From contig JACVVK020000474.1 in NCBI GenBank assembly GCA_018292915.2, forward strand, positions 262,001 to 326,000: a stretch of DNA of 64,000 bases, read 5' to 3'. The position numbers were made by a program, and so were the translations under genes. The notes below the pieces were generated by a model. The model was not told the origin of the DNA and did not search any database. It worked only from the letters and a program-made list of their open reading frames with translations. Positions 32,549 to 39,360 of the stretch are shown here, in pieces. Each line of letters starts with the position of its first letter. Position 1 is the stretch's first letter. This stretch comes from Batillaria attramentaria (Eukaryota > Mollusca > Gastropoda > Batillariidae).

Positions 32549-34812
32549 CAGTGCAACGTGCCGCTAGCACAGTTCAAGTCAACGTTACTTGTAAAGTTTA
32601 AAAAAAAACAAAAAAAAACCCACCGCCAACAAAACGACAAAAACAACACCAAAACCTGATGTCTGCGCCTGCCACGTGTGTTTACTGCTGTTTGTTTACA
32701 CTGCATGCAAACCTCTTGATTTTTAAGAAAAGAGTTCTATACATACCTACAGATTTCCCCCCAGCAGTATGTGAACTGGAAAAAAAGTGCCGATGAACCC
32801 GGCGTACCTGCCGGCGTATGAGTGACAACTGTGTCACACGGTACAGTGTGTGTGCGTGCGTGCGTGTTGTGAATTTAGATGCAGCTAGCCGCTAGCACAG
32901 TTTAAGTCACCGTGATTTGTAAAGTTGTCCGGGAAAAAAAAAATTACGCTGTATCTGCGTCAGCCGCGTGTGTTTACTGTTTGTTTACACTGCATGCACA
33001 CGTACCACTTGAGGTCTTTTTTTTTTTTCTTTTTTTTTGAACAAGAAAGCGAGAGAAAAAGGTTGTTTTTTCAACAGGAATACCAAAAGAAGTGTTTCCC
33101 CGTTTATATTTGTCTGTTATTTGAACAATTCGGCGCAGAACACAATTGCAAGCCCGGCTTTTGTGATCGCTTTCCACTTTCCGCCATGCTGTCACTATAG
33201 GGGCCAGATCTAGGATGCGCGCTAATACGGGCAGACAACTCTTCGCGTTGTCCTGCTATATGTCTCTCTTACGAGGGCAGGAGTGACGCGTCTTTCTGAT
33301 TCCAAGGTCTTTGCTGTGAGGTCAGATCGAGGTTTGGCTCTTTGTATAGTGGTGTCGTGTGCACGGCAAGAAAACTGCCCTAAGATTCAAACTGCCTGAT
33401 TTCTTCAAGATGCCTAGTTGTGAAAATGGTATCATGACTGTTCGCTCTGAATCCAGAAAGTATTGGAGGTTCCTCAACACCTGATTTCTCCATGTCACAA
33501 AGTGCTGACTTCTTCACCTGGTTTATAGACTCCTTGTACCCGACTTTTAACACTATTTGTTGCAGTGTTTCTTGAGATGCTGATTTCATGTTGAGGCTGT
33601 AAAGTTGTGCAAATTGTATCATGACTGTTCACTTACAGGGCCAGTGAATATAAAGAGGCGGCGGACAGCTCCCCCAGCACCCCCTACCGCCTCCACCACA
33701 ACACCACTGCCAGCAACAAGCAGCAGTATGTACATGTTACATTATTATTATTATTATTGTTATCATTATTAGTGGCATTTTTACAGACTGCATAAAAAAA
33801 ACGCTTTTTAAAAATATACAAGATCTGAGCTTTTCCTACATGTTTAGGTTGCAAAGTCCTGAGAGTTGTACAAATGATCTGAGTTCTCAGTTAGTCTTTC
33901 TGCTTATGCAACATCGGGGTGAATGGCTGGGATTCTAACCTGTTTCCCATTCCATAGACTGAAGCGCTAAACAGTACACTATTAACTTTTATTCATGTGG
34001 GGGTTTTTTTCTTCTTTTTTTTTTCCTTTTCATTCCTAGTTTTTCTTCTTCATTTTTATTTATATATGCATACATACACACGTGTGCCATTTCTGTCATA
34101 CAGGGATCATCAGCAACAGCAACAACAGCAGCAGCACCAGTGCTGAGTGGTAAGATCTATTTTAAACATGTGCATGATTTTACACTCGGAATTCACAGAA
34201 ACCTGTATGTGCCTGCTCACTGTCCACTTTCTTGGGCTATTCGCTAAAACTCATGTGATTCTGTGCAAATGGCCAGTGGCTGTTTCAGAATAAGAATAAT
34301 AATTGTGCATTGCACCTTAGTCAAACCAGCATGTCTATTTTGTCGTCCAGCACATAAGAGGAACTTCTAATATGAGGGGTGTTCTGAAAATAGTTTAGAT
34401 CATTAAAGAGGAAATGTTTAAATGAATTTGTAGAGCACCTTTTGATTATGACTGTTCACTTGCAGGTCCAGCCACTGCTTCACCACCACCGCCACCACCA
34501 CCACCGCCGCCGCCACCACCGCCGCCTCCACCACCGCCGCCTCCACCACCACCTCCACCGCCGCCACCACCACCGCCTCCACCACCGCCGCCTCCACCAC
34601 CACCACCACCACCGCCGCCACCACCGCCGCCTCCACCACCACCACCACCACCACCGCCGCCGCCTCCACCTCCACCACCACCACCACCGCCGCCACCGCC
34701 GCCTCCAAGACGCATCATGACCCGCCGCACATACCCCACCACCTTTTTGGAAATACAATGGAAGGGGAAGTACCATCATGAAAGATTTAATCCCTACCCC
34801 CGGCGCCGTTAG
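17623..34812 (+). CDS. Micro-exon gene encoding an Ala/Pro-rich protein with 75-Pro tract; unrecognised
   Basis: Proposed coding exons: 17623-17647, 20240-20284, 21256-21302, 23747-23870, 24544-24605, 26323-26404, 27067-27095, 27403-27484, 27953-28008, 28880-28970, 29448-29504, 30030-30057, 30240-30276, 30880-31006, 31499-31555, 33639-33725, 34466-34812. Every junction is AG/GT with matching phase, and the sum is 1383 nt (460 aa plus stop). The protein starts MAEEFDFGAQAAGRAVRRLL, alternates Pro-rich and Ala-rich segments, has basic nuclear-localisation-like patches (GRKRRRSEE, IKRRRTAPP), two copies of a (D)P(K/R)LKQ...LKRLEFPA segment, Pro352-426 and a 34-residue Arg/Tyr-rich tail. No enzyme domain is seen; it looks disordered and perhaps nuclear. 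An upstream in-frame ATG at 17560 is an alternative start. A non-coding transcript or alternative splicing cannot be excluded. Confidence 0.62.
18202..18290 (+). CDS. Possible alternative terminal exon (37-aa isoform)
   Basis: After the acceptor ttaatgttgtcag, joining exon 1 in phase 1 gives GNMVQGLMEAGTVPGPKADD then TLNALAHSK and TGA. The result would be a 37-residue protein sharing only the N-terminus with the long form. No good donor within the open stretch is apparent, so it is read as an alternative 3' end. It could be a pseudo-exon. Confidence 0.35.
19822..20075 (+). mobile_element. Diverged tRNA-derived SINE copy
   Basis: It shares aatggtagaacattggactttcagt and the gccctgtctttggtgtcatccat body with the SINE at 34992-35135, with an insertion in the middle. 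Confidence 0.5.
20240..20284 (+). CDS. Micro-exon gene, exon QAAGRAVRRLLEGY
   Basis: Acceptor tgatgtgcag, donor g|gtgagt, 45 nt, phases 1 to 1. It is the only frame without a stop that joins exon 1. Confidence 0.5.
21256..21302 (+). CDS. Type A exon 1 (Pro/Gln-rich)
   Basis: Acceptor ctttttttccag, donor gcg|gtacgt, 47 nt, phases 1 to 0; encodes QPAPPQPQPQPRLRA. The upstream intron end (gagaaactcaccattcctac) recurs before each A exon. Confidence 0.6.
21835..22235. mobile_element. SINE cluster in the intron before B exon 1
   Basis: A plus-oriented head (agccaacacatctgaatggtag) is followed by a minus-oriented copy of the long SINE. The latter is recognised by cacacccgctgtgggtagga, ccacctaggtaggaaa and an inverted tRNA-like head ending ctaaccactgaactatgg. 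The segment after about 22165 (gccaaatatttttt...) matches the 34992 family. Confidence 0.6.
22366..23362 (+). repeat. Tandem array of about 143-bp units with TGACCTTGA / TCAAGGTCA motifs
   Basis: About seven diverged units each contain a palindrome-like tgaccttgactcaaggtcaa (near 22495, 22638, 22782, 22932, 23071, 23205 and 23343) and a segment (c/a)aa(a/c)ttggcatgatgatagac. TCAAGGTCA equals the extended half-site bound by monomeric nuclear receptors such as ERR and FTZ-F1. That is sequence identity only, not evidence of use. Confidence 0.85.
23747..23870 (+). CDS. Type B exon 1 (poly-Ala from GCA repeats)
   Basis: Acceptor ttctgtcatacag, donor g|gtaagatc, 124 nt, phases 0 to 1; encodes IVVTT, Ala/Pro repeats and TAPPPPRPH. 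The shared upstream sequence catttctgtcatacag precedes every B exon. Confidence 0.6.
24544..24605 (+). CDS. Type A exon 2
   Basis: 62 nt, phases 1 to 0, donor gtg|gtacgt; encodes QPVDLAIPGPSVYPTPFGRV. It is the longest A exon and the least repetitive, so it is useful for homology searches. Confidence 0.62.
24981..25879 (-). mobile_element. Probable solo LTR
   Basis: The termini are TGTA...TACA, flanked by a 4-bp direct repeat TTAT (24977-24980 and 25880-25883). A paralogous intron segment near 22225-22300 shows the uninterrupted sequence, with gatgaatt before and catttcacaagtttct after, which locates the insertion. Read on the minus strand it has a TATA box (gggtatataagg, near 25765) and about 420 bp further an AATAAA (near 25345), as in an LTR. 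No gag/pol is present. Confidence 0.6.
26323..26404 (+). CDS. Type B exon 2
   Basis: 82 nt, phases 0 to 1, donor g|gtaagatc; encodes TATTTAVATTAG, then Ala/Pro and APRLS. Read in the Ala (GCA) frame like all B exons. Confidence 0.58.
27067..27095 (+). CDS. Type A exon 3
   Basis: 29 nt, phases 1 to 0, acceptor ctttttttccag-like, donor acg|gtaggt; encodes RRGRARPRT. It has lost the Pro/Gln core present in A exon 1. Confidence 0.5.
27403..27484 (+). CDS. Type B exon 3
   Basis: 82 nt, phases 0 to 1, acceptor ctgtcaaacag, donor g|gtaaggtc; encodes KAAAAAAGARRAAVRAAATA then PPPPRPN, close to B exon 1 at its 3' end. Confidence 0.58.
27953..28008 (+). CDS. Type A exon 4
   Basis: 56 nt, phases 1 to 0, donor atg|gtacgt; encodes QPADQPGCSTYPTLFGQM, a clear paralogue of A exon 2 (P...YPT.FG). 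Confidence 0.62.
28140..28790. mobile_element. SINE copies between A exon 4 and B exon 4
   Basis: A plus-oriented SINE (gagctgacatatctgaatgg, about 28177, with T/G-run near 28250-28305) is followed by a minus-oriented long SINE. The latter shows aagtcgaacccgtgaagtca, cacacccgctgtgggtagga and an inverted tRNA-like head near 28700-28770. Confidence 0.6.
28880..28970 (+). CDS. Type B exon 4
   Basis: 91 nt, phases 0 to 1, donor g|gtaagatc; encodes RSAAAPAVAATAITAPAAAA then TTVAAPLLSA. It is nearly identical at both ends to B exon 5. Confidence 0.58.
29448..29504 (+). CDS. Type C exon 1
   Basis: 57 nt, phases 1 to 1, acceptor tcttttttttcag, donor g|gtcagt; encodes PKLKQEVFVALKRLEFPA after a split Asp. 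This conserved non-repetitive peptide recurs in the C exon at 31499. Confidence 0.65.
30030..30057 (+). CDS. Basic micro-exon RKRRRSEE
   Basis: 28 nt, phases 1 to 2, acceptor catttgcag, donor ac|gtgagt; encodes a nuclear-localisation-like basic cluster. Confidence 0.6.
30240..30276 (+). CDS. Basic micro-exon ATGNKRCRLGNE
   Basis: 37 nt, phases 2 to 0, acceptor ctcttgcag, donor gaa|gtacgt. An inverted paralogue with the same flanking intron sequence lies at 62386-62425 (minus). Confidence 0.6.
30500..30765 (-). mobile_element. Long SINE, minus orientation
   Basis: It is nearly identical to 28520-28780, so it was copied with the intron segment when B exons 4/5 were duplicated rather than inserted independently. 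Confidence 0.65.
30880..31006 (+). CDS. Type B exon 5
   Basis: 127 nt, phases 0 to 1. It is B exon 4 with an internal in-frame 36-nt expansion (12 extra codons, Thr/Ala/Ile-rich). The flanks are almost identical to those of B exon 4 over more than 1 kb, showing recent duplication. Confidence 0.58.
31499..31555 (+). CDS. Type C exon 2
   Basis: 57 nt, phases 1 to 1, donor g|gtcagt; encodes PRLKQNVCVTLKRLEFPA. It has the same length and phase as C exon 1, with several substitutions and no stop. Confidence 0.65.
31690..31905 (+). pseudogene. THAP-like zinc-finger fragment, plus strand
   Basis: A frame reads WCAAPNCCQKRTPGTGKPFF RFPP then a stop. The C-x-A-P-N-C start and FFRFP match the N-terminal half of a C2CH THAP domain (C-x2-4-C ... 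FxRFP). Frame disagreement around the end and the lack of the later C/H ligands suggest a relic. It lies in the intron between C exon 2 and the D exon, facing a related copy at 33055-33330. Confidence 0.5.
32486..32547. repeat. GT microsatellite
   Basis: An uninterrupted GT run of about 31 units. A direct repeat follows: ccgctagcacagttcaagtc near 32561 and ccgctagcacagtttaagtc near 32889, each with gtgtgtttactg about 100 bp later. Confidence 0.95.
33055..33330 (-). pseudogene. THAP-like zinc-finger fragment, minus strand
   Basis: From an ATG at 33187 the minus strand reads MAESGKRSQKPGLQLCSAPN then CSNNRQI and TAA. After a one-base shift it continues YKRGNTSFGIPVEK. CSAPNCSNNR matches the first zinc ligands of THAP domains. 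DNA similarity to the plus-strand copy extends upstream (cagcaaagaccttgga; ggacaacgcg), so both include the same 5' flank. Confidence 0.55.
33639..33725 (+). CDS. Type D exon (KRRRTAPPAPP)
   Basis: Acceptor ttcacttacag, donor a|gtatgt, 87 nt, phases 1 to 1; encodes PVNIKRRRTAPPAPPTASTT and on. Compared with its inverted paralogue at 61694-61782 (89 nt, phases 1 to 0) it carries one extra base in a C-rich run. This changes its exit phase so that it joins the poly-Pro exon directly rather than the B exon at 34104. Confidence 0.55.
34104..34149 (+). CDS. Type B exon 6, out of phase with the preceding D exon
   Basis: 46 nt with intact acceptor (ctgtcatacag) and donor (g|gtaagatc). In the B frame (0 to 1) it reads GSSATATTAAAPVLS. 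The preceding D exon exits in phase 1, so including this exon would put the last exon in a Thr/Ala frame ending early at a TGA near 34714. It is probably skipped or used only in another isoform. Confidence 0.4.
34466..34812 (+). CDS. Terminal exon with 75 consecutive prolines
   Basis: Acceptor ttcacttgcag, phase 1 entry. It encodes PATAS, 75 prolines (34483-34707, CCA/CCG/CCT codons), then RRIMTRRTYPTTFLEIQWKG and KYHHERFNPYPRRR before TAG at 34810. The Pro frame on the plus strand is the only one that joins the upstream exons and runs into a non-repetitive tail. His, Gly and Trp/Arg frames over the same DNA are shadows. Confidence 0.55.
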
Positions 34813-34991
34813 TCATAAGCTTGTTTGGTAGCATGAGATGTTGTGTATAACTGCAAGTTGAAGGGGGGTGGTGTGGTGGTGTAAAGTTGGGGGTGGGCAT
34901 GGAGGGGGGGGGGACTGGTCAACCCGGGGGGGGGGGGGGGGGGGGGGGGGGAGGGAGGGGGACTGGTCGTTTGAAGAAAACTTGACATCTC
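34813..34991. other. 3' flank of micro-exon gene, G-rich
   Basis: It contains poly-G runs (about 34925-34952) after the stop codon. No AATAAA is evident. Confidence 0.5.
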
Positions 34992-35140
34992 AGGGAGCCA
35001 GGATAGCCGAATGGTAGAGCGTTGGACTTTCAGTACTTGGGTCGTGAGTTTGAATCCCAGCTGGGGCCAAATATTTGTTCTGGCCTTTTTGTTATTGCCC
35101 CGTCTTTGATACCAACCATACAGGGTGGAGAAGAACGTTC
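34992..35140 (+). mobile_element. tRNA-derived SINE
   Basis: gggagccaggatagccgaat begins a tRNA-like head with A-box-like ccgaatggtagagcg and B-box-like gagtttgaatccca. The body follows (ggccaaatatttgttctggc, gccccgtctttgatacc). An antisense copy with the same landmarks is at 52205-52335. Confidence 0.8.
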
Positions 35141-35720
35141 AACTCCAGTCAAGTTGCTGTACTGTATCTCTACGGCTAACTGGTACCCACGATGGCAGTA
35201 ACGGTACTGGTGTCCGCCAGTTTTTGGTCCAGTTTTCCCATGAAGATGTCCATGTAGTTGCAATCGTTGGCCAGGCCCATCGCAGCACCATGGTTCGTTA
35301 TGGCATAGGTGGTGTTTCATGTACCGTCCGTGTGTGTGGTGAAGTTGTCCAGGGTTGTTTATAGACTTTAGCCACAGTTTTTGTGGGGATGTCCATAGGA
35401 CTGGGGTGTGCCGAAAGTAGTTCCTTTGTGGCGTGCACCCCCATCCTGTTGTTGACATCAGGGTAAAGAGATACGACGTAACAAACAGCAAGGCTGTAGG
35501 TGGCAGTGGGGCAAGAGTCTGGTTTATCATCCCTTGAAATGCTTTCACTCTTCAATTGATTGTCTGCACAAGCGTTAACTGTTTGAAGTATTCTGGGGTT
35601 GGCATTGTCAGAAAGGACGTCAGAGTAGTCAGGGTCTGTCTGGTTGGCTAGGATGGTTTTGTCTTTCTCTTGTAGCGATGTGAATACTGTAATGCCTGAT
35701 TTGTCTTGAAATCTGCAGGC
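35141..35720 (-). mobile_element. Penelope-like reverse transcriptase fragment (broken)
   Basis: Minus-strand translation gives SLYPDVNNRMGVHATKELL in one frame and, after frameshifts, HGAAMGLANDCNYMDIFMGK LDQKLAD in another. This matches the recalled Penelope-like RT pattern (V)(V)xLYP.(I/V)(D/N)N..G and HG(T/A)AMG..N.C.Y.D(I/L).M. The fragment has at least one internal frameshift and no flanking GIY-YIG nuclease is seen. Confidence 0.6.
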
Positions 35721-35789
35721 TGTGTTGTGAGTAGGGGTAAACTCTTTAGTTCTTTGAGTGCTTTTCTTTGGCCTGCTGTGATGGTGTGT

Positions 35790-35925
<136 letters not shown>

Positions 35926-36115
35926 GTGTAATACATATACACATTGATGCATGGACAAGCTATGACGGCTTGTTTAAGCGAGTGCTGCTGAAACCAAAAT
36001 GGACGCTTAGCTCAGAGCCATGTGGAAGCATTCCGCACGCCAATCAGGAATTGTAAATCTTTAATGCAAGGCAATCATGATGTCCTTTTTTTTCTTTCTT
36101 TTTTTTTTTTTTGCC

Positions 36116-36520
36116 CCAACTCTTTGCCAGCTCCAGTGGTGTTCCTCCCAGGTCATGGGTAGAATCCATGGAAGACTCGAAAGCTGGGACAGTTTTTATT
36201 ATGCAAGATGATGGGAGATGAGGATGATGGTAAGATGATGCTATGGAGGTCCATGTTGTTTAGGACTGCAGGACAAGGCCGCATTCCACGCTTGTCATAA
36301 ATATCACTGCTTAAACCGAGGACCAGGAACTTCGGCACCTGTGCTGCCAGCCGTGTAATCATCCACATCATAAGACGTGTCATACTAAGGGAAGCACCCC
36401 CAAAGTCGCACCCATGAAGTGGGTGAAACTTGGCTGCATGGCAACAGCCTCCCTATCGGGCCCATATAGCACACCCGCTCTGGGTAGGAGCCGACCTAGG
36501 TAGGCAAAAATCCCGCCTGA
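36116..36520 (-). mobile_element. Long SINE body, head missing
   Basis: Very similar to 46443-46845: ctctttgccagctccagtgg, gaggatgatggtaagatgat, tcatccacatcataagac, cacacccgctctgggtagga. The inverted tRNA-like head is absent on the right side. Confidence 0.75.
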
Positions 36521-36653
36521 ATCATGATGTCTTGACTCGCACTAGGCCATGGTGGATCTTGAATTGGCAGAACTGGCACCCAAAGGTTGCATCTGCATTC
36601 TTGCAGTGTGGGCACATGCACTTTGTCCAGCATGACATTTAACATGAGCTGTG

Positions 36654-37125
36654 TAGCTGTACAGTCTAGTGTAGAAGAAATCATGCAGCATGCTTCTTCA
36701 GGACTGTGGTGCTGATTGTAAGGTTGCATTGTAGAAAACATGCAGCGCGCTTCTTCAGGCCTGTAGTGCTGATTGTAAGGTTGCATTGTAGAAAACATGC
36801 AGCATGCTTCTTCAGGCCTGTGGTGCTGATTGTAAGGTTGCATTGTAGAAAACATGCAGCATGCTTCTTCAGGCCTGTGGTGCTGATTGTAAGGTTGCAT
36901 TGTAGAAAACATGCAGCAGGCTTCTTCAGGCCTGTGGTGCTGATTGTAAGGTTACATTATAGAAAACATGCAGCACGCTTCTTCAGGACTGTGGTGCTGA
37001 TTGTAAGGTTGCATTGTAGAAAACATGCAGCACGCTTCTTCAGGCCTGTGGTGCTGATTGTAAGGTTGCATTGTAGAAAACATGCAGGGCTGTGGTGCTG
37101 ATTGTAAGGTTACACTGTAGAAAAC
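36654..37125. repeat. 57-bp minisatellite, about 8 copies
   Basis: Units gctgattgtaaggttgcatt...gcttcttcaggcctgtggt start at 36711, 36768, 36825, 36882, 36939, 36996 and 37053 (exactly 57 bp apart) with degenerate ends. Because 57 is a multiple of three, both strands show 19-residue repeat frames, which I do not take as genes. Confidence 0.95.
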
Positions 37126-37725
37126 CCAAGTTAGTTCTCATTCAGTATTAGTACGGTTCAACATGTGTTCTGATTTTTCCAGAAAATGCCATACGAGTGT
37201 GATCTTGAGCGACCCAAATGTCTTGTGTTATTTAGCTTGTACCAAGGATAGGACATGTATTTAATACTATTTCCACCACATAATCGTATTTAAAGTTTCA
37301 GTATGTTTGTTCAGCATGCAACAACATTGTGGAGGATGTTCGATTGAATGCATGTCCCATGCATCAATAAAAGTCACTTGTGTCAAGATATAACATCTCA
37401 CACCATCGCGAAGCGTCACATTGACGTGGTAATTGTTACCATAGAAGCTTGCGTTACAGTGAAGGTGCTGTGCTGGCTGATCTATTTATAATGACGTTCA
37501 TGACGATCAAACATTTGTACAGGGAACCTAAAGCAGTGTAGTGTGTCTTTAACATTAGAAACCACAAACCTGTGAAAACAATTTTCATTCCCGAATGAAA
37601 CATCACCATTTTCGGCAAATGACCTTCGATCTTCATAGGAGTCATTTTCACCCCTCCAGTCAATGCCATATTGGTATTTTAAGTGTTTCACTCCTTAAAC
37701 ACTTTGAAAAGCTTGCCAGCTCACA
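37126..37725. other. No gene seen
   Basis: Unique-looking AT-rich DNA with short open frames only. Confidence 0.4.
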
Positions 37726-37733
37726 TCAGTGAC

Positions 37734-38494
37734 TAGTGCTGTAAACCGGTTCGGCAGTCAAACTGCTTCACAAACCGCGGTTTCGTCAACCGGGTTAACC
37801 GTGTACCGTATGGTAGTATTACTTGGTCTATGATATTGTAACACCATCTGGCACAAAGAGACTTATGTCGTACATGGACATTTTGCAATGTTATGTTTTC
37901 AAAAACAGCAGTGTTTCTCAGTTAACTTGATCAAAGAAAGGTGATTGCAGGTGGATAATTGAGAATGTTAAGGTCAGATGAAATCGGATACTGTACCTGA
38001 AAGGGAACCGTCGGCGATTTCGACTTTAAGACTGTTGCTCTCATCTCCGTCTCCTGTGTAGGCTTCGTTACGTCAAAGGGCGTCATTTGCCGCACTAAAC
38101 AAGCCATCCAGTGAGTCGCGTCATCAACATAGACTAACTGGCGACAAGGGCCAAGGGAAAGCTTATTGTCTTTTGCTGTGGACAATTTTATGAACTTACG
38201 CATCACAATGCATCTCTTGTGTAGAATCGATGTAGGTGAGTAATTGAAAATAATGCTTGCATATGCAGACAAGACAGAGACAGATGAGAGGGGGGGGGGG
38301 GGGGCTGCGGAGTTGCCACTACAAAACACTTCTGTTGATATACTCGATTTATACCCCTTTGCTCGTGTTTGGCTGTTTCTGGAAAGGCCCGAGAGTTGCC
38401 GAGCGAACCGCGGTTCAGCAATCAAACTGGTTTACCAAACCGCCAAAAATTCAAACCGGTATAAACCAGTTTTCGTTTTTTTGCTGCACCACTA
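37734..38494. mobile_element. hAT-like MITE, 761 bp
   Basis: The ends are imperfect inverted repeats tagtgctgtaaaccggtt and, reverse-complemented, tagtggtgcagc. They are flanked by an 8-bp target duplication tcagtgac (37726-37733) / tcagtaac (38495-38502), one mismatch. Eight-bp duplications and the TAGTG-TG-A type end fit hAT elements. Internal motifs aaccgcggtt occur near both ends. No transposase is present. Confidence 0.68.
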
Positions 38495-38609
38495 TCAGTA
38501 ACAGAATGACAACAGAAATAAGAAATTCTTTCTTGTCACTTGACATCAATTTATGGGGAAAATCAATTTATCCAAATACATTTACCTTGAGGCGGGCAGA
38601 TCATGAGCG

Positions 38610-38945
38610 GTGAGGGGTGAGCAGTGATCTAACAGGTAGCGCATCGGATTTAGCCGCTGCGCTTCTGAACGGCCGTCACCCGTGTCATGGCGATGAAGCG
38701 TAGGTTCGAGCCCAGATCGAGCTTGTGATTTGATTGCGATACCGTTTTTTCCTGGCTGCCGAGCTGCTCATTGGGGGTTTCCCACTGGGTTATCCGGCTT
38801 TCCTCCCCCAGCAAAATTGCAAAATTGTAGAAAGAAAATCTATGCGATAGGTATTGGGTGGTGCTGCTTTGCGGCAATGCGCTTCCCCCGGGGGAAGCAG
38901 TCCGAATTTTCCAAAAGGGTAATAAAGTAGTTACAAAAAAGAGAA
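38610..38945 (+). mobile_element. Full-length tRNA-derived SINE
   Basis: The head has A-box-like taacaggtagcgcatcgg and B box ggttcgagcc (about 38704). The body contains ctttcctcccccagcaaaat and gataggtattgggtgg, and a tail aataaagtagttacaaaaaa. The window start (1-140) is another copy. Confidence 0.8.
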
Positions 38946-39185
38946 CTAAAAGATCAGCTCCATCTGGATCTTTGCTTCTGGCATGACTGTGACTGGCCAT
39001 TGGCCAGTCTTTGTCTCCAATACGCTTCTATAGAATAAAATGATAAACTGGCTGCGACATCTGTTCCAGCTGATTCAAAAGCTGTGTGAGTAAAAAATCT
39101 TTATGGTAGAACTGCATAAAGAAACTGCCTTCTGATGCAGGTAAGGTCGTAGTTACTTAGTCATTACTGGAATTGCTTCTCTTAG

Positions 39186-39360
39186 GTCATGCATGGAATG
39201 TTGTGGAAGTTTTTTGTGATCAGCCGACTCAAAGTTTTCCCCAGTGGGCAAACAGTACTGATAGGAACAGCACCCGTGGAGCCATGCACACAGATGCCAG
39301 GAGTAAGTGCGCGGTACTGAGTAGGTGCCAGGGATTGAAAGAGTTTGTACAAGGTTACAG
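39186..39360 (+). CDS. Candidate internal exon, unknown protein
   Basis: A 175-nt stretch sits between a good acceptor (attgcttctcttag) and a consensus donor (cag|gtgagt). One frame (phase 1 to 2) is fully open: HAWNVVEVFCDQPTQSFPQW, then ANSTDRNSTRGAMHTDARSK and onward. I recognise no family and see no partner exon nearby, so it could be chance or part of a non-coding transcript. Confidence 0.25.

Noticed and set aside
34418..34779. Long Gly-, His-, Arg/Trp- and Val/Ala-rich ORFs over the CCACCG tract
   Set aside because: They are alternative-frame and antisense readings of the same repeat. Only the Pro frame joins upstream exons in phase and continues into a non-repetitive tail.
36496..37101. 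138- and 131-codon ORFs with 19-residue repeats
   Set aside because: Product of a 57-bp minisatellite that happens to lack stops on both strands.
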